NCBI RefSeq assembly: GCF_026241195.1
Contig: NZ_JAPFQO010000007.1
Location: forward strand, 186,001-250,000
Length of the DNA stretch: 64,000 nt
Reading direction: 5' to 3'
From: Pontibacter anaerobius
GTDB lineage: Bacteria; Bacteroidota; Bacteroidia; Cytophagales; Hymenobacteraceae
In this document: positions 51,268 to 60,199 of the stretch, one piece after another
How the letters are laid out: every line of letters starts with the position of its first letter
Numbering within the stretch: the first letter of the stretch is position 1
Made by a program: the position numbers and the translations under genes
Notes under the pieces: model-generated
What the model was told of the DNA's origin: nothing
Seen by the model: only the letters and a program-made list of their open reading frames with translations
The model's database searches: none

Positions 51268-52491
51268 ATGAACGTACCTTTTCTGATAGCGAAGCGATAC
51301 TTTTTCTCTAGAAAGAAGAGGAACATCATCAGTATTATCTCCAACATTGCCATGATCGGGGTGGCAGTGGGCTCGGCGGCCCTGATTATCGTGCTGTCGG
51401 TGTTCAACGGCCTCGAGGACCTGATCCGTGAGATCTACTCCAGCTTTGACCCGGACCTGAAGATAACGGCGGTGGAGGGCAAATCCTTTGAGACGGACAC
51501 GGAGTTCATGAACCGCATACGCCGCACACCGGGGGTGGCCGTGGTGTCGGAGGTGATAGAGGATAATGCCCTGTTGCGCTACAATGACCGCCAGATGGTG
51601 GTGAAGGTGAAGGGCGTGAGCGAGAACTTCTTTGAGCAGAACGACATAGACTCGTCTGTAGTGGAGGGTAGCAGCAATTTATACTTCAATAAGACCTACC
51701 GCGCCCTGGTAGGCCGGGGGGTGCAGTACCAACTGTCTATCCGGCCGGGCAACCAGTTTGTGCCGATGCAGTTCCTCTACCCGCGCAACGTAAAGTTTAA
51801 CCCCCTTAACCCGGAGGGCTCCTTCAATAACATGAACATTCTGCCCGGCGGCATTTTTGCCATTGAGCGGCAGTATGACGACGCCTATGTGTTTGTGCCG
51901 CTGAACTTTGCCGAGGAACTGCTGGAGTATGGCCGGCGCCGTACCGCTCTCGAGATAAAAGTGGGCCGTGATTTCCGCATAGAGCAGGTAAAAAAGGAGC
52001 TACAGCAGCTGCTGGGCGATAGCTTTAAAGTGCAGAACTCCGATGAGCAGCATACGAGCCTGCTGCGCGCCGTAAAGGTAGAGAAGCTGTTTGTGTTCAT
52101 CACCTTTGCGTTTATACTTGGCATCGCTTCCCTCAATATCTTTTTCTCGCTCTCCATGCTGGTCATCGATAAGAAGAAGGATATTGCCATACTTGCCTCC
52201 ATGGGCGCCACTGCCAAAACTATCCGTAACATCTTCCTGATGGAAGGGGCGCTGGTAGCGTGCATCGGGGCGGCATACGGGCTTACGCTGGGCATGCTTA
52301 TCTGCAACCTGCAGCAAACCTTCGGGCTGGTAAGTATGGGTATGGCCACCTCGGTGGTAGAGGCTTACCCGGTTAAAATGGAGATAGAGGACTTTGTGTT
52401 TACCGGGCTGGCGATCGTGATTATCACCCTGTTGGTGTCCATCAGGCCTGCCAACAAGGCCGCCGCCATGTCTGTTACCGAAAACATCTAA
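51268..52491 (+). CDS. FtsX/LolE-like ABC transporter permease
   Basis: A 407-residue membrane protein of the LolC/E or FtsX type. It begins FLIAKRYFFSRKKRNIISII with a first membrane helix (about 22-45), then a large periplasmic MacB-like domain (about 46-270) and three C-terminal helices. It includes KKDIAILASMGATAKTIRNI, the signature loop before the second helix. LolE-type permeases with an ATPase extract lipoproteins for transport to the outer membrane; the ATPase partner is not adjacent. It lies in the rbfA group of genes, an arrangement I believe is common in Cytophagales. Confidence 0.88.
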   Translation: MNVPFLIAKRYFFSRKKRNIISIISNIAMIGVAVGSAALIIVLSVFNGLEDLIREIYSSFDPDLKITAVEGKSFETDTEFMNRIRRTPGVAVVSEVIEDNALLRYNDRQMVVKVKGVSENFFEQNDIDSSVVEGSSNLYFNKTYRALVGRGVQYQLSIRPGNQFVPMQFLYPRNVKFNPLNPEGSFNNMNILPGGIFAIERQYDDAYVFVPLNFAEELLEYGRRRTALEIKVGRDFRIEQVKKELQQLLGDSFKVQNSDEQHTSLLRAVKVEKLFVFITFAFILGIASLNIFFSLSMLVIDKKKDIAILASMGATAKTIRNIFLMEGALVACIGAAYGLTLGMLICNLQQTFGLVSMGMATSVVEAYPVKMEIEDFVFTGLAIVIITLLVSIRPANKAAAMSVTENI

Positions 52492-52606
52492 GTTCCTCCT
52501 CCCCTGCTGCAGTACAATCTTCATACTTCAGAAACATCTGAAGCCGGTTCCTGTTTAAACCTGGAATTTTAGGCAACCTCTCCAAAGTACAAGCCAAACG
52601 GTATGC

Positions 52607-52643
52607 TTTTGATAGGAAATGACCGCCTTTTCTGTTAAATTTG
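52607..52643 (+). promoter_or_regulatory. Possible promoter of the SNF2 helicase gene
   Basis: TTTTG (52607-52611), then TAAATTTG (52636-52643), an exact TAnnTTTG; the 24-base spacing is slightly long. The start codon is 23 bases downstream. Confidence 0.35.
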
Positions 52644-52665
52644 GAGTTCCCAAAATGTCTTTGGC

Positions 52666-55587
52666 ATGAATGTTTATACCACGCAGCCTTTTCAGGTGGT
52701 CTACTCGCTCTTCGAGCACGAATACCTGGGTTACCTGTTTGAGTCATTTGTGGTACAGGTAAACTCCAAAGGGCAACTTACTCTGCAGCATCAGAACATC
52801 TCGGCAAAAAACGCGGATGAGTTTGCGTCGCGCCTTGATGCGGAGGATTTTAAGCTGATCCAACTCATAGACCAGATACAGCAGGACGCTGTGCTGAAGC
52901 GGTTTTCCCCGAAAAAGAAGCTCTCGCCCGCCGATTTCTTCCTGAAAGTATACGACCCCGAGAAGGGCGACAAGGCGCTGCAGGAAACCATCAGCCACTA
53001 TGTGCAGGGCCACATGGGCAAGATTCTGGAGCTGCTGCGCCCCGGCAAGATGACCTTTATTATGGGCAAGGACGGGGAGCCGACCTGGCGAAAGATCCGC
53101 ATTGCGCCGGAGCGTGCCACGGTGCTGTTCCATTTCAGGCGCAACCAAGATAATACCCACTATTTCCCGACGGTAAAGTATGGCGGCGAGAAGCTGGAGT
53201 TCCAATACAAAAATGCCACGCTGATCTGCCATGAACCTGCCTGGCTGATGCTGAACGACACCGTGTACAGCTTTGAAAAGAACGTGGATGGCAAGAAGCT
53301 GCAGCCTTTCCTGAATAAGAAGTTTATCGTGGTGCCACGCTCGGTGGAGGAAAACTACTACCAGAAGTTTGTGGCGCCGCTGGTGGAGCAGTTTGACGTG
53401 TACGCCAAAGGCTTCGACATACGGGCGGAGAAGTTTGTGCCCAGCCCATACCTGACCTTTTCGGAGATTGCCGCTGAAGCTCCTGCCGCTTTTGCCACCA
53501 GAAACGAGGCGCCTGCACAGGAAAGCGGAAAGATCCTCTTCGACCTCTCGTTTAAGTATGGCGACCACATGGTGGAGACGCGGGAGGCCAAGCGTGTTAG
53601 CGTGAGCGTGGAGAAAACCCCCGAGTCCTATGTGTTCCACAAGCTGATCCGAGATGTGAGCACCGAGAAGAAGTATGTGAAAGAGCTGAACAAGCGTGCG
53701 CTGGAGGTGAAGAACGGCTACGTGGTACTGGAGAAGAGCACGGCGTTTGCATGGCTCAACAGTAACCTGCAGGGGCTGGAGGAGATGGGCTTTAAGGTGC
53801 AGCAGAGCCGGGGCAACGGCAAGAACTACTTTATTGGCGAGATAACGCTGGATGTTGGCATCACGGAGAAGAACGACTGGTTCGATATTTACGGCACCGT
53901 GCGTTTTGGTGAGTTCACGATCCCGTTCATCAGGCTTAAAAACCACATCCTTACTAAAAATAACGAGTTTGTGCTGCCTAACGGGCAGGTTGCCATTATT
54001 CCGGATGAGTGGTTTACGCAGTACATAGAATTGTTTGCTTTTGCCGAGGGAGAGGAGCACCTGACGCTGAAGAAGCACCACATGGCGCTGGTAAACGACC
54101 TGCAGAACGGAAACCTGGCCACCGTTACCATGAGCCGAAAGCTTGAAAAGCTGCGCGAGTTCGATACTATTGAAGACCAGCCGCTGCCGGACGGATTTGT
54201 GGGTGAGTTGCGCCCTTACCAAAAAGCCGGCTACAATTGGCTGCATTTTGTCCAGAACTACAAGTTTGGGGGTTGCCTGGCCGATGACATGGGCTTGGGC
54301 AAAACCGTGCAAACGCTGGCCATGCTGCAGCACCGCAAGGAGAACGGGGCGGAGTCGGCCTCGCTGCTGGTTATGCCTACCTCGCTGGTGTACAACTGGA
54401 TGAATGAGGCCCAGAAGTTTACGCCAAACCTGCGCATCCTCAACTATACCGGCACCTACCGCGACAAAAACGTGGAGCTGTTTTCGGACTACGACGTTAT
54501 CCTGACTTCGTACGGCATCGTGCGCCTGGATGCGGACCTGCTGCAGAGCTATTATTTCGATTACATTATCCTGGACGAGTCGCAGGCCATCAAAAACCCA
54601 GACTCCAATACCTCGCGCTCGGTTAGGTCGCTCAAGTCGCGGCACAGGCTTATACTTACGGGCACACCGGTGGAGAACAGCACCATGGATTTGTGGTCGC
54701 AGATGTCGTTTATCAACCCGGGCCTGTTGGGCAACCAGCACTTCTTCCGCAACGAGTTCCTGAAGCCGATCGAGAAGGAGAAGGATGAGCAGAAAACCCG
54801 GCGGCTGCACGCGCTCATTAAGCCGTTTATACTTCGCAGGCACAAATCGCAGGTGGCCAAAGAGCTGCCGGCAAAGATAGAGCAGACCTCTTTCTGTAAA
54901 ATGACCGAGGAGCAGGAGCATGCCTACGAGGAGACAAAATCATACTACCGCAACAAGATCCTGACGAGCCTGGAGGAGAACGGGCCGGGCAACACCCAAT
55001 TTATGCTCTTGCAGGGCCTGACCAAGCTGCGGCAGATCGCTAACCACCCCCTGATGACGGACCCGGGCTACGAAGGTGAGTCTGGTAAGCTGAAAGAGGT
55101 GCTGCGGATGACGAAGAATATAGTAGGCAAAGGGCATAAGGTTCTTATATTCAGCCAGTTCGTGAAGCACCTCGAGATTATCCGTAAGGCACTTAACGAG
55201 AAGGAGATAAGCTATACTTACTTGGATGGCAACACCAAGAACCGCCAGGAGCAGGTAGAGCGTTTCCAGACAGACGAGAGCATACAGGTGTTCCTGATCT
55301 CACTGAAAGCCGGGGGCGTGGGCCTGAACCTGACAGCCGCCGACTACGTGTTCATACTTGACCCCTGGTGGAACCCGGCAGTGGAGGCCCAGGCCGTGGA
55401 CCGCGCGCACCGCATCGGGCAGCAGAACACGGTGTTCACCTACAAGTTCATCACGAAGGATACCGTAGAGGAGAAGATACTGGCGCTGCAGAATCGTAAG
55501 ATCCAGCTCGTTACCGACCTCATCAGCACAGACGAAACCGTTATCAAGAGCCTCACCAAAGAGGATATCGATAGCCTTTTGAGCTAA
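52666..55587 (+). CDS. SNF2-family DEAD/DEAH-box helicase
   Basis: A 973-residue Swi2/Snf2 ATPase. An N-terminal 500-residue region unlike other domains is followed by the helicase: Q-like RPYQKAGYNWL, Walker A CLADDMGLGKTVQTLAML (about residue 541), DEAH-box variant YIILDESQAIKNP (about residue 635), and LILTGTPVENSTMDLWSQ. The C-terminal RecA domain has LIFSQFVKHLEIIRKAL, ISLKAGGVGLNLTAADYVF and DPWWNPAVEAQAVDRAHRIG. Bacterial members (HepA/RapA-like) remodel protein-DNA or RNA polymerase complexes; the role here is unknown. A strong terminator follows. Several large opposite-strand open frames overlap it and are shadows. Confidence 0.9.
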   Translation: MNVYTTQPFQVVYSLFEHEYLGYLFESFVVQVNSKGQLTLQHQNISAKNADEFASRLDAEDFKLIQLIDQIQQDAVLKRFSPKKKLSPADFFLKVYDPEKGDKALQETISHYVQGHMGKILELLRPGKMTFIMGKDGEPTWRKIRIAPERATVLFHFRRNQDNTHYFPTVKYGGEKLEFQYKNATLICHEPAWLMLNDTVYSFEKNVDGKKLQPFLNKKFIVVPRSVEENYYQKFVAPLVEQFDVYAKGFDIRAEKFVPSPYLTFSEIAAEAPAAFATRNEAPAQESGKILFDLSFKYGDHMVETREAKRVSVSVEKTPESYVFHKLIRDVSTEKKYVKELNKRALEVKNGYVVLEKSTAFAWLNSNLQGLEEMGFKVQQSRGNGKNYFIGEITLDVGITEKNDWFDIYGTVRFGEFTIPFIRLKNHILTKNNEFVLPNGQVAIIPDEWFTQYIELFAFAEGEEHLTLKKHHMALVNDLQNGNLATVTMSRKLEKLREFDTIEDQPLPDGFVGELRPYQKAGYNWLHFVQNYKFGGCLADDMGLGKTVQTLAMLQHRKENGAESASLLVMPTSLVYNWMNEAQKFTPNLRILNYTGTYRDKNVELFSDYDVILTSYGIVRLDADLLQSYYFDYIILDESQAIKNPDSNTSRSVRSLKSRHRLILTGTPVENSTMDLWSQMSFINPGLLGNQHFFRNEFLKPIEKEKDEQKTRRLHALIKPFILRRHKSQVAKELPAKIEQTSFCKMTEEQEHAYEETKSYYRNKILTSLEENGPGNTQFMLLQGLTKLRQIANHPLMTDPGYEGESGKLKEVLRMTKNIVGKGHKVLIFSQFVKHLEIIRKALNEKEISYTYLDGNTKNRQEQVERFQTDESIQVFLISLKAGGVGLNLTAADYVFILDPWWNPAVEAQAVDRAHRIGQQNTVFTYKFITKDTVEEKILALQNRKIQLVTDLISTDETVIKSLTKEDIDSLLS

Positions 55588-55622
55588 GAACGAATTGTTG
55601 ATCAGCGCCAGGTTTAAAGTAT

Positions 55623-55658
55623 AAAAAGCCGCTGCAAGTATGCTTGCAGCGGCTTTTT
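55623..55658 (+). terminator. Terminator of the SNF2 gene
   Basis: A perfect 16-base stem, AAAAAGCCGCTGCAAG / CTTGCAGCGGCTTTTT, with a TATG loop. An AAGTATAAA word directly abuts and overlaps the stem. Confidence 0.92.
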
Positions 55659-55705
55659 TGTTTAGGTAAGTATAACTTTTGGTTTGGGAGGAGGTTTAAA
55701 GAATA

Positions 55706-55765
55706 AGTAAGAACTCCCCTCCCTTGACTTTGTCGAGAGGCCCAACCCCCAGAAGGGTAAGGGTG
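55706..55765. repeat. CCCCT/AGGGG intergenic repeat unit
   Basis: CTCCCCTCCCTTGACTTTGT and the following CGAGAGGCCCAACCCCCAGAAGGG belong to the same CCCCT/GGGG family as 19.3-19.5 and 28.0-28.3 kb. It lies just before the SRPBCC gene. Confidence 0.5.
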
Positions 55766-55825
55766 GACGGATCCGGGACTACCGCTAATGACATTTTAAC
55801 CATTCAACAATCTATCAATCAACGC

Positions 55826-56266
55826 ATGCGGCTCCACCTCAAAACCGATGTTGCTCAGGACTACCTGGTGGTGTTTAATGCCTTCGACGAACGGCTGTTC
55901 AGGAAGCTGTCGCCGCCCTACCCCAGGCTGAGGCTGCTGCGGTTTGACGGCTCCGAGCCCGGCGATGTGGTGGAGGTAGAGCTGCAGACGGGCGTAAAAT
56001 CTTTCCGCTGGACCAGCCTGATCACGGATAGAAGTATAACCGGCACCGGGGCATACTTTGTGGATGAGGGCCAGGAACTGCCCCCGCCCCTGCGGTTGTG
56101 GCAACACAAACACCTGGTCACCAAAAAAGGCAGCGACGCCACCATCCACGACATTATCACCTACAGCACAGGCTATAAACTGCTGGACCTGCTGCTCTAC
56201 CCGCTCATGCTGGTGCAGTTTGGCATGCGAGGGCCTGTATACAAAAAGGAGTTCGGGAAAGTATAA
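55826..56266 (+). CDS. SRPBCC family (START-like) protein, carotenoid gene neighbour
   Basis: A 146-residue SRPBCC-fold ligand-binding protein beginning MRLHLKTDVAQDYLVVFNAF and containing RLLRFDGSEPGDVVEVELQT and YSTGYKLLDLLLYPLMLVQF. SRPBCC proteins of this type often sit next to carotenoid desaturase genes in Bacteroidota, and its position 58 bases before crtD and cruF fits that. Its role is unknown; it might carry a carotenoid or lipid ligand. Upstream codons of the longest frame are translated repeat sequence, so the ATG at 55826 is used. Confidence 0.72.
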   Translation: MRLHLKTDVAQDYLVVFNAFDERLFRKLSPPYPRLRLLRFDGSEPGDVVEVELQTGVKSFRWTSLITDRSITGTGAYFVDEGQELPPPLRLWQHKHLVTKKGSDATIHDIITYSTGYKLLDLLLYPLMLVQFGMRGPVYKKEFGKV

Positions 56267-56323
56267 AACCTTTCCGCTGGGCTGGTAGTTAAGCACGAAA
56301 AGTATAAAACCGTATATTAGGGT

Positions 56324-57826
56324 ATGAGGAAAGCAGCCGTTATCGGGGCAGGGATAGGAGGCATTGCCACAGCCGTGCGTCTGGCCGTAAAGGGCTATGA
56401 GGTAACGGTGCTGGAGGCCAACCCTACCTTTGGCGGTAAGATGCACGAATTCTGGCTGGGCGGCTATCGGTTCGATGCCGGCCCCTCGCTGTTTACGCTG
56501 CCGCACCTCGTGGACGAGCTGTTCACGCTGGCCGGGCGCACGCCCTCCGACTACTTTCGCTACACCCGCCTCGACCCGATAACGCACTATTTCTGGCCCG
56601 ACGGAAGCCACGTGAAAGCCTATTCCGACGCCGGAAGGTTTGCGCAGGAGGCCGAGCAGCAGCTGGGCGTGCCGAAGCAGGCGGTGCAGGAGGCGCTGGC
56701 CAAAAGCAGCAGGCTCTACAAAGGCACTGCAGACACGTTTCTGCGGAAGTCGCTGCATAAACTGGATACGTACCTGAGCCCGGATGTGCTGAAGGCGCTC
56801 AGTTGCCTCTCAGACCTTGGCCTGTCCACCACCATGCATGAGGCCAACGCCAGCCAGTTCTCCGACCCGCGCTTTGTGCAGCTGCTCGACAGGTTTGCCA
56901 CCTATAACGGCTCTGACCCGTATCAGGCCCCTGGCACCCTCAACATCATTCCGCACCTCGAGCACAACATCGGCGCTTTTTACCCGGAAGGCGGCATCTA
57001 TGCCATCGCGGCGAGTTTGGTGAAACTGGCTGAGAAATTGGGCGTTGCGTTTAAGTATAATGAGCAGGTAGAGCGCATCATCACTGAAAATAACAAAGCC
57101 ACAGGCGTAGAAACCAGCAGCGGCAAGTATAAAGCCGATGTGGTGGTGAGCAATATGGATGTGGTGCCAACCTACCGCAGACTCCTCCCCGATCAGCCGG
57201 CACCGGAGAAAACATTGCAGCAGCCGCGTTCCAGCTCCGCACTCATCTTTTACTGGGGCATTAAGAGGGAGTTCCCGCAGTTGCACGTGCACAATATCTT
57301 CTTCAGCCAGGATTATAAAACGGAGTTCGAGCATATCTTCAAGTATAAAACCGTCAGCCAAGACCCGACCGTGTACATCAACATCACTTCCAAGGCAGAC
57401 CCGCAGGATGCGCCCGCAGGCAGTGAGAACTGGTTTGTGATGGTGAACGTGCCGCACAACCAGGGGCAGGACTGGCAGCAGTTAACAACAAATACCCGGC
57501 AGGCGGTGCTGCAAAAGTTAAGCAACATGCTGGGTGTAAGTATAGAGCCGCTTATCCAGGAAGAGCAGGTGCTGGACCCGCTGCTGATCGAAGGTCGCAC
57601 CTCGTCGTTTGGCGGGGCCTTGTACGGCAGCAGCTCCAACAACCGCATGGCCGCTTTCCTGCGCCACCCTAACTTCAGCTCCAGGCTCAAAGGCTTGTAC
57701 TTTTGCGGCGGCAGCGTGCACCCCGGTGGTGGCATTCCGCTGTGCCTGCTCTCGGCCAAAATCGTGGGCGAGCTGGTGCCAGCCGTTGCCCCCTTACCTG
57801 CTAAACCCCGTAAACGCCATGCCTGA
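56324..57826 (+). CDS. crtD: CrtD-type carotenoid desaturase (phytoene desaturase family)
   Basis: A 500-residue FAD-dependent desaturase of the CrtI/CrtD/CrtN family. The N-terminal Rossmann motif is VIGAGIGGIATAVRLAVKG, with YRFDAGPSLFTLPHLV shortly after. PEGGIYAIAASLVKLAEKLG is in the middle and the C-terminal GLYFCGGSVHPGGGIPLCLL is the family's FAD-end signature. Its pairing with the CruF hydratase suggests a 3,4-desaturase acting on 1-hydroxylated carotenoids, as in the saproxanthin/flexixanthin pathway, rather than the first phytoene step. The last eight bases overlap the cruF start. A true crtI may lie elsewhere. Confidence 0.82.
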   Translation: MRKAAVIGAGIGGIATAVRLAVKGYEVTVLEANPTFGGKMHEFWLGGYRFDAGPSLFTLPHLVDELFTLAGRTPSDYFRYTRLDPITHYFWPDGSHVKAYSDAGRFAQEAEQQLGVPKQAVQEALAKSSRLYKGTADTFLRKSLHKLDTYLSPDVLKALSCLSDLGLSTTMHEANASQFSDPRFVQLLDRFATYNGSDPYQAPGTLNIIPHLEHNIGAFYPEGGIYAIAASLVKLAEKLGVAFKYNEQVERIITENNKATGVETSSGKYKADVVVSNMDVVPTYRRLLPDQPAPEKTLQQPRSSSALIFYWGIKREFPQLHVHNIFFSQDYKTEFEHIFKYKTVSQDPTVYINITSKADPQDAPAGSENWFVMVNVPHNQGQDWQQLTTNTRQAVLQKLSNMLGVSIEPLIQEEQVLDPLLIEGRTSSFGGALYGSSSNNRMAAFLRHPNFSSRLKGLYFCGGSVHPGGGIPLCLLSAKIVGELVPAVAPLPAKPRKRHA

Positions 57827-58499
57827 CGCCAAAGCCGCCCCTACGCTGGCACCTGTTGCCACCAAGTATAAAAAGTATGCGCTGCCGGTGGCCGTGGCCA
57901 TACTTGTCATCTTCCATGCGGTAGGTTTCTGGGGCTTGCTGTTCAGCGGCAGGCCGGAGTATTTCCAGCGGCTAACCCCCATGAACCTGCTGCTCACCAA
58001 CACGCTACTGCTTGCCTTCCACCGCCGCTGGAGCACGACGTTTATACTTTTTGCCGCAGTGGTGTTCTCCGTTGGGTTTTTCTCAGAGGTGGTGGGGGTG
58101 CATACGGGGCTGCTGTTCGGGGACTATGCTTATGGCGCCGCGCTGGGCTTTAAAATATGGAGCGTGCCCGTTCTCATTGGCCTGAACTGGCTGATGCTGG
58201 TGTACAGCGCCGGCCATATCAGCAATCTTACGCGCCTGCCCTGGCCAGCCAAGGCTATACTTGGCGCCCTGCTCATGGTACTGCTCGACTACTTTATTGA
58301 GCCCGTGGCCATGGCTTTTGACTTTTGGAGCTGGCAGGGTGGTCACATCCCGCTTTCCAACTACGTGGGTTGGTTTGTGGTGGCGCTGGGGCTGCAGGTA
58401 TACTTTCAGCGGGCAGCCATTGCTAAAGAAAACAGGCTGGCGCCTTATATCTACCTGGTGCAACTCCTTTTTTTCGTGGGCATCCTCAGCTTGCTGTAG
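57819..58499 (+). CDS. cruF: Carotenoid 1',2'-hydratase CruF
   Basis: A 226-residue polytopic membrane enzyme (about seven helices) of the CruF family, adding water to the end double bond of acyclic carotenoid ends (1'-hydroxylation). FFSEVVGVHTGLLFGDYAYG is a family hallmark and DYFIEPVAMAFDFWSWQGGH another. The start ATG at 57819 begins MPDAKAAPTLAPVATKYKKY and overlaps the crtD stop by eight bases, so the genes are translationally coupled. With CrtD it leads to monocyclic or acyclic hydroxylated carotenoids, the orange-red pigments typical of Pontibacter and Hymenobacter. Confidence 0.88.
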   Translation: MPDAKAAPTLAPVATKYKKYALPVAVAILVIFHAVGFWGLLFSGRPEYFQRLTPMNLLLTNTLLLAFHRRWSTTFILFAAVVFSVGFFSEVVGVHTGLLFGDYAYGAALGFKIWSVPVLIGLNWLMLVYSAGHISNLTRLPWPAKAILGALLMVLLDYFIEPVAMAFDFWSWQGGHIPLSNYVGWFVVALGLQVYFQRAAIAKENRLAPYIYLVQLLFFVGILSLL

Positions 58500-58508
58500 C
58501 GATATAAG

Positions 58509-58541
58509 TTGCGCATAACATCAAAAAAATACTTACTTTTG
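58509..58541 (+). promoter_or_regulatory. Probable promoter of the TetR-type gene
   Basis: TTG (58509-58511), 22 bases, then TACTTTTG (58534-58541), a match to TAnnTTTG; about 95 bases before the start codon. Confidence 0.45.
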
Positions 58542-58635
58542 AAGAAGGTGGAGTTTGCTACCGAGCGGCTAGCCTGTCCATTCAGGCTTACACAGGCAGG
58601 GCAGCGCCCCTGGTGCAGAAAACAGAGTTATACAG

Positions 58636-59247
58636 ATGGTTTTACCGGAAACGATTTTAGGTCAGATTCTTCAGATATTCAGAAGCGAGGGGATAGAGCG
58701 GCATTCTGAGGGTGAGCTGATAGAGCGGTTGGGGATAGATGAAGATGACTACAACGCGTTGTTTACCAGCAAGGCAGACATGGTGCAGAAGGTGATACGC
58801 TATGACCTGGAACTAAGCGAGCAGCGCGACAAGGAACTGCTGCAGCATGCCGAGAATCCGGTGGAGGAGATATTCCTGCTGCTGCTAAACGGCATCAAAG
58901 AACTGCGATCCATCAGCCCGGCTTATATCATAGACATGCAGCAGTACTACCCGCAGGTGTGGCAAATGTGTCTGGATCATCTTAACTCCTATAACCACGA
59001 CCTGAACTACACGGTGATAAATAAAGGCGTGGTGCAGGGCTACTTCCGGAAGGATATTAACCTGCAGCTGGTTACTAAGATCATCCTGGAGCAGTTTAAC
59101 ATGATCATCAACCCTGTTGTTTTCCCGCCTGACCGCTACGATATGGGCGAGGTGTTCCGGAGTGTGTACCTATACTATGTGCGCGGCCTGTGCACCGACC
59201 AGGGCAGCAGGCTGGCAGAAAATTACTTCTCCAGAAACAATATTTAA
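58636..59247 (+). CDS. TetR-like transcriptional regulator
   Basis: A 203-residue protein with TetR/AcrR-like architecture: an N-terminal helix-turn-helix (ILGQILQIFRSEGIERHSEG, then FTSKADMVQKVIRYDLELSE, the family's 'FxSKxxMxxxV' helix), then an all-helical ligand-binding domain (EELRSISPAYIIDMQQYYPQ). The first HTH half is divergent (the usual TxxxIA is replaced), so DNA binding is not certain. It lies after the carotenoid genes with its own promoter, but a regulatory link is unproven. A bidirectional terminator follows. Confidence 0.75.
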   Translation: MVLPETILGQILQIFRSEGIERHSEGELIERLGIDEDDYNALFTSKADMVQKVIRYDLELSEQRDKELLQHAENPVEEIFLLLLNGIKELRSISPAYIIDMQQYYPQVWQMCLDHLNSYNHDLNYTVINKGVVQGYFRKDINLQLVTKIILEQFNMIINPVVFPPDRYDMGEVFRSVYLYYVRGLCTDQGSRLAENYFSRNNI

Positions 59248-59263
59248 GAAGCTGATACAAAGT

Positions 59264-59307
59264 AAAAGCGCTGCTGCCGAAGTATAAACTTTGGCAGCAG
59301 CGCTTTT
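59264..59307. terminator. Bidirectional terminator with AGTATAAA in the loop
   Basis: A 15-base stem, AAAAGCGCTGCTGCC / GGCAGCAGCGCTTTT, between convergent genes. The loop contains the AAGTATAAACTT word, itself self-complementary at the ends. Confidence 0.9.
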
Positions 59308-59328
59308 TTATGGATTTGTGTACCGGTG

Positions 59329-59571
59329 TTAGCTGATGGACACGCGAACCTTCTGCGTATAAGAGCGCAGGGCGGTTTTAAAATCGGTGCCGTTGTCTTC
59401 CATCTCGTTCAGGATCCAGACGGCGGCCAATACGTGCGTCAGCTGCTCACCCTCGTCGTCGCCGTCTACTTCAATGGCAGGCTGCTGCTCCTCCACAATG
59501 GCGGCCTCGGCGGCCATCAACTCCTCCAGTTTGTGGTTCTCAACCAGTTTCTTTATAGCAGGTATCTTCAT
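59329..59571 (-). CDS. DUF6952 family small protein
   Basis: An 80-residue helical acidic protein, MKIPAIKKLVENHKLEEL followed by AAEAAIVEEQQPAIEVDGDD and LTHVLAAVWILNEMEDNG. I recognise this as a small Bacteroidota family (DUF6952 in my memory) that is often encoded directly downstream of a thioredoxin-like gene. That is its position here, eight bases after the thioredoxin on the same strand. Its function is unknown; the conserved pairing suggests a partner or regulator of that thioredoxin. Confidence 0.75.
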   Translation of the reverse strand: MKIPAIKKLVENHKLEELMAAEAAIVEEQQPAIEVDGDDEGEQLTHVLAAVWILNEMEDNGTDFKTALRSYTQKVRVSIS

Positions 59572-59579
59572 GTTTATAC

Positions 59580-59900
59580 TTACACGTCTAGTTTATGGAT
59601 CAGTTCACGAACGGCCTCTTCTTTGCTGGCAGCCACAGAGTCTACCAGTTGGCCGTTTTTGAAAATAGCGAAGGTAGGCAGGTTGGTAACGTTGGCCATT
59701 TTGCGCGCCTCCGGGCTTGTCTCGGCGTTCACGTCCACGAAAGCCACGTTCGTGAAAGCCTCGTCGTCAGACATACGCTTGAACTTAGGCGAGAACAGGC
59801 GGCAGCTGCCACACCAGTCGGCATAGTATTTCACCACCACTTTCTGGTTTGAGTTCAGTACTTCGTTAAAATCGTTGTCAGTTGCTACAATAACAGCCAT
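59580..59900 (-). CDS. Thioredoxin family protein
   Basis: A 106-residue cytoplasmic thioredoxin-fold protein. The active site is YYADWCGSCRLFSPKF with CGSC at residues 30-33 (Trp-Cys-Gly-Ser-Cys rather than the WCGPC of classical TrxA), and the cis-Pro loop TNLPTFAIFKNG is present. The Gly-Ser dipeptide should shift its redox potential, so it is probably a specialised reductase. It is co-transcribed with the DUF6952 gene. A reductant for the two MsrB enzymes is one possible role, but this is speculation. Confidence 0.88.
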   Translation of the reverse strand: MAVIVATDNDFNEVLNSNQKVVVKYYADWCGSCRLFSPKFKRMSDDEAFTNVAFVDVNAETSPEARKMANVTNLPTFAIFKNGQLVDSVAASKEEAVRELIHKLDV

Positions 59901-60199
59901 ATTTCTTCTTTTTGTGATTTACTTGATTAAACTCTATCACTATTTAACTCAAGTCAAAAGTAAATGTTTCAACCGAAAGTATGCCAATAGCCCGGATAGA
60001 TTTAATTTATCCGCTTATAGATAAAAACTATATTTTTGCGCCGATTTTATAGTGCAAACCCTCCTGAAACTATACGTCCGTCTTTAAAGTTATAGCATAG
60101 AACACATAAGGCGGCAGAATTATAGTTGAGCGGAAAAGCGGATAACAAAATCTATAGCCCAATTTTTGTATCTTTGCAGCCTAAAACCAGAGAAGCACG
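59901..60199. other. Divergent region between thioredoxin and prfA
   Basis: About 300 AT-rich bases without a gene. The prfA-proximal end holds TATCTTTG (60169-60176), an exact TAnnTTTG box, but no clear -33 partner. Confidence 0.45.
60169..60176 (+). promoter_or_regulatory. -7 box candidate of prfA
   Basis: TATCTTTG matches TAnnTTTG, 23 bases upstream of the start codon; no TTG at the expected -33 distance. Confidence 0.35.

Noticed and set aside
52744-54921. 725-codon minus-strand open frame, plus other long frames on that strand
   Set aside because: It lies entirely inside the SNF2 helicase gene, which has clear motifs. The opposite translation has no family resemblance and is a GC-rich shadow.
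57609-57818. 70-codon upstream extension of cruF
   Set aside because: It overlaps crtD in another frame and is not part of the CruF family; the ATG at 57819 fits length and start context.
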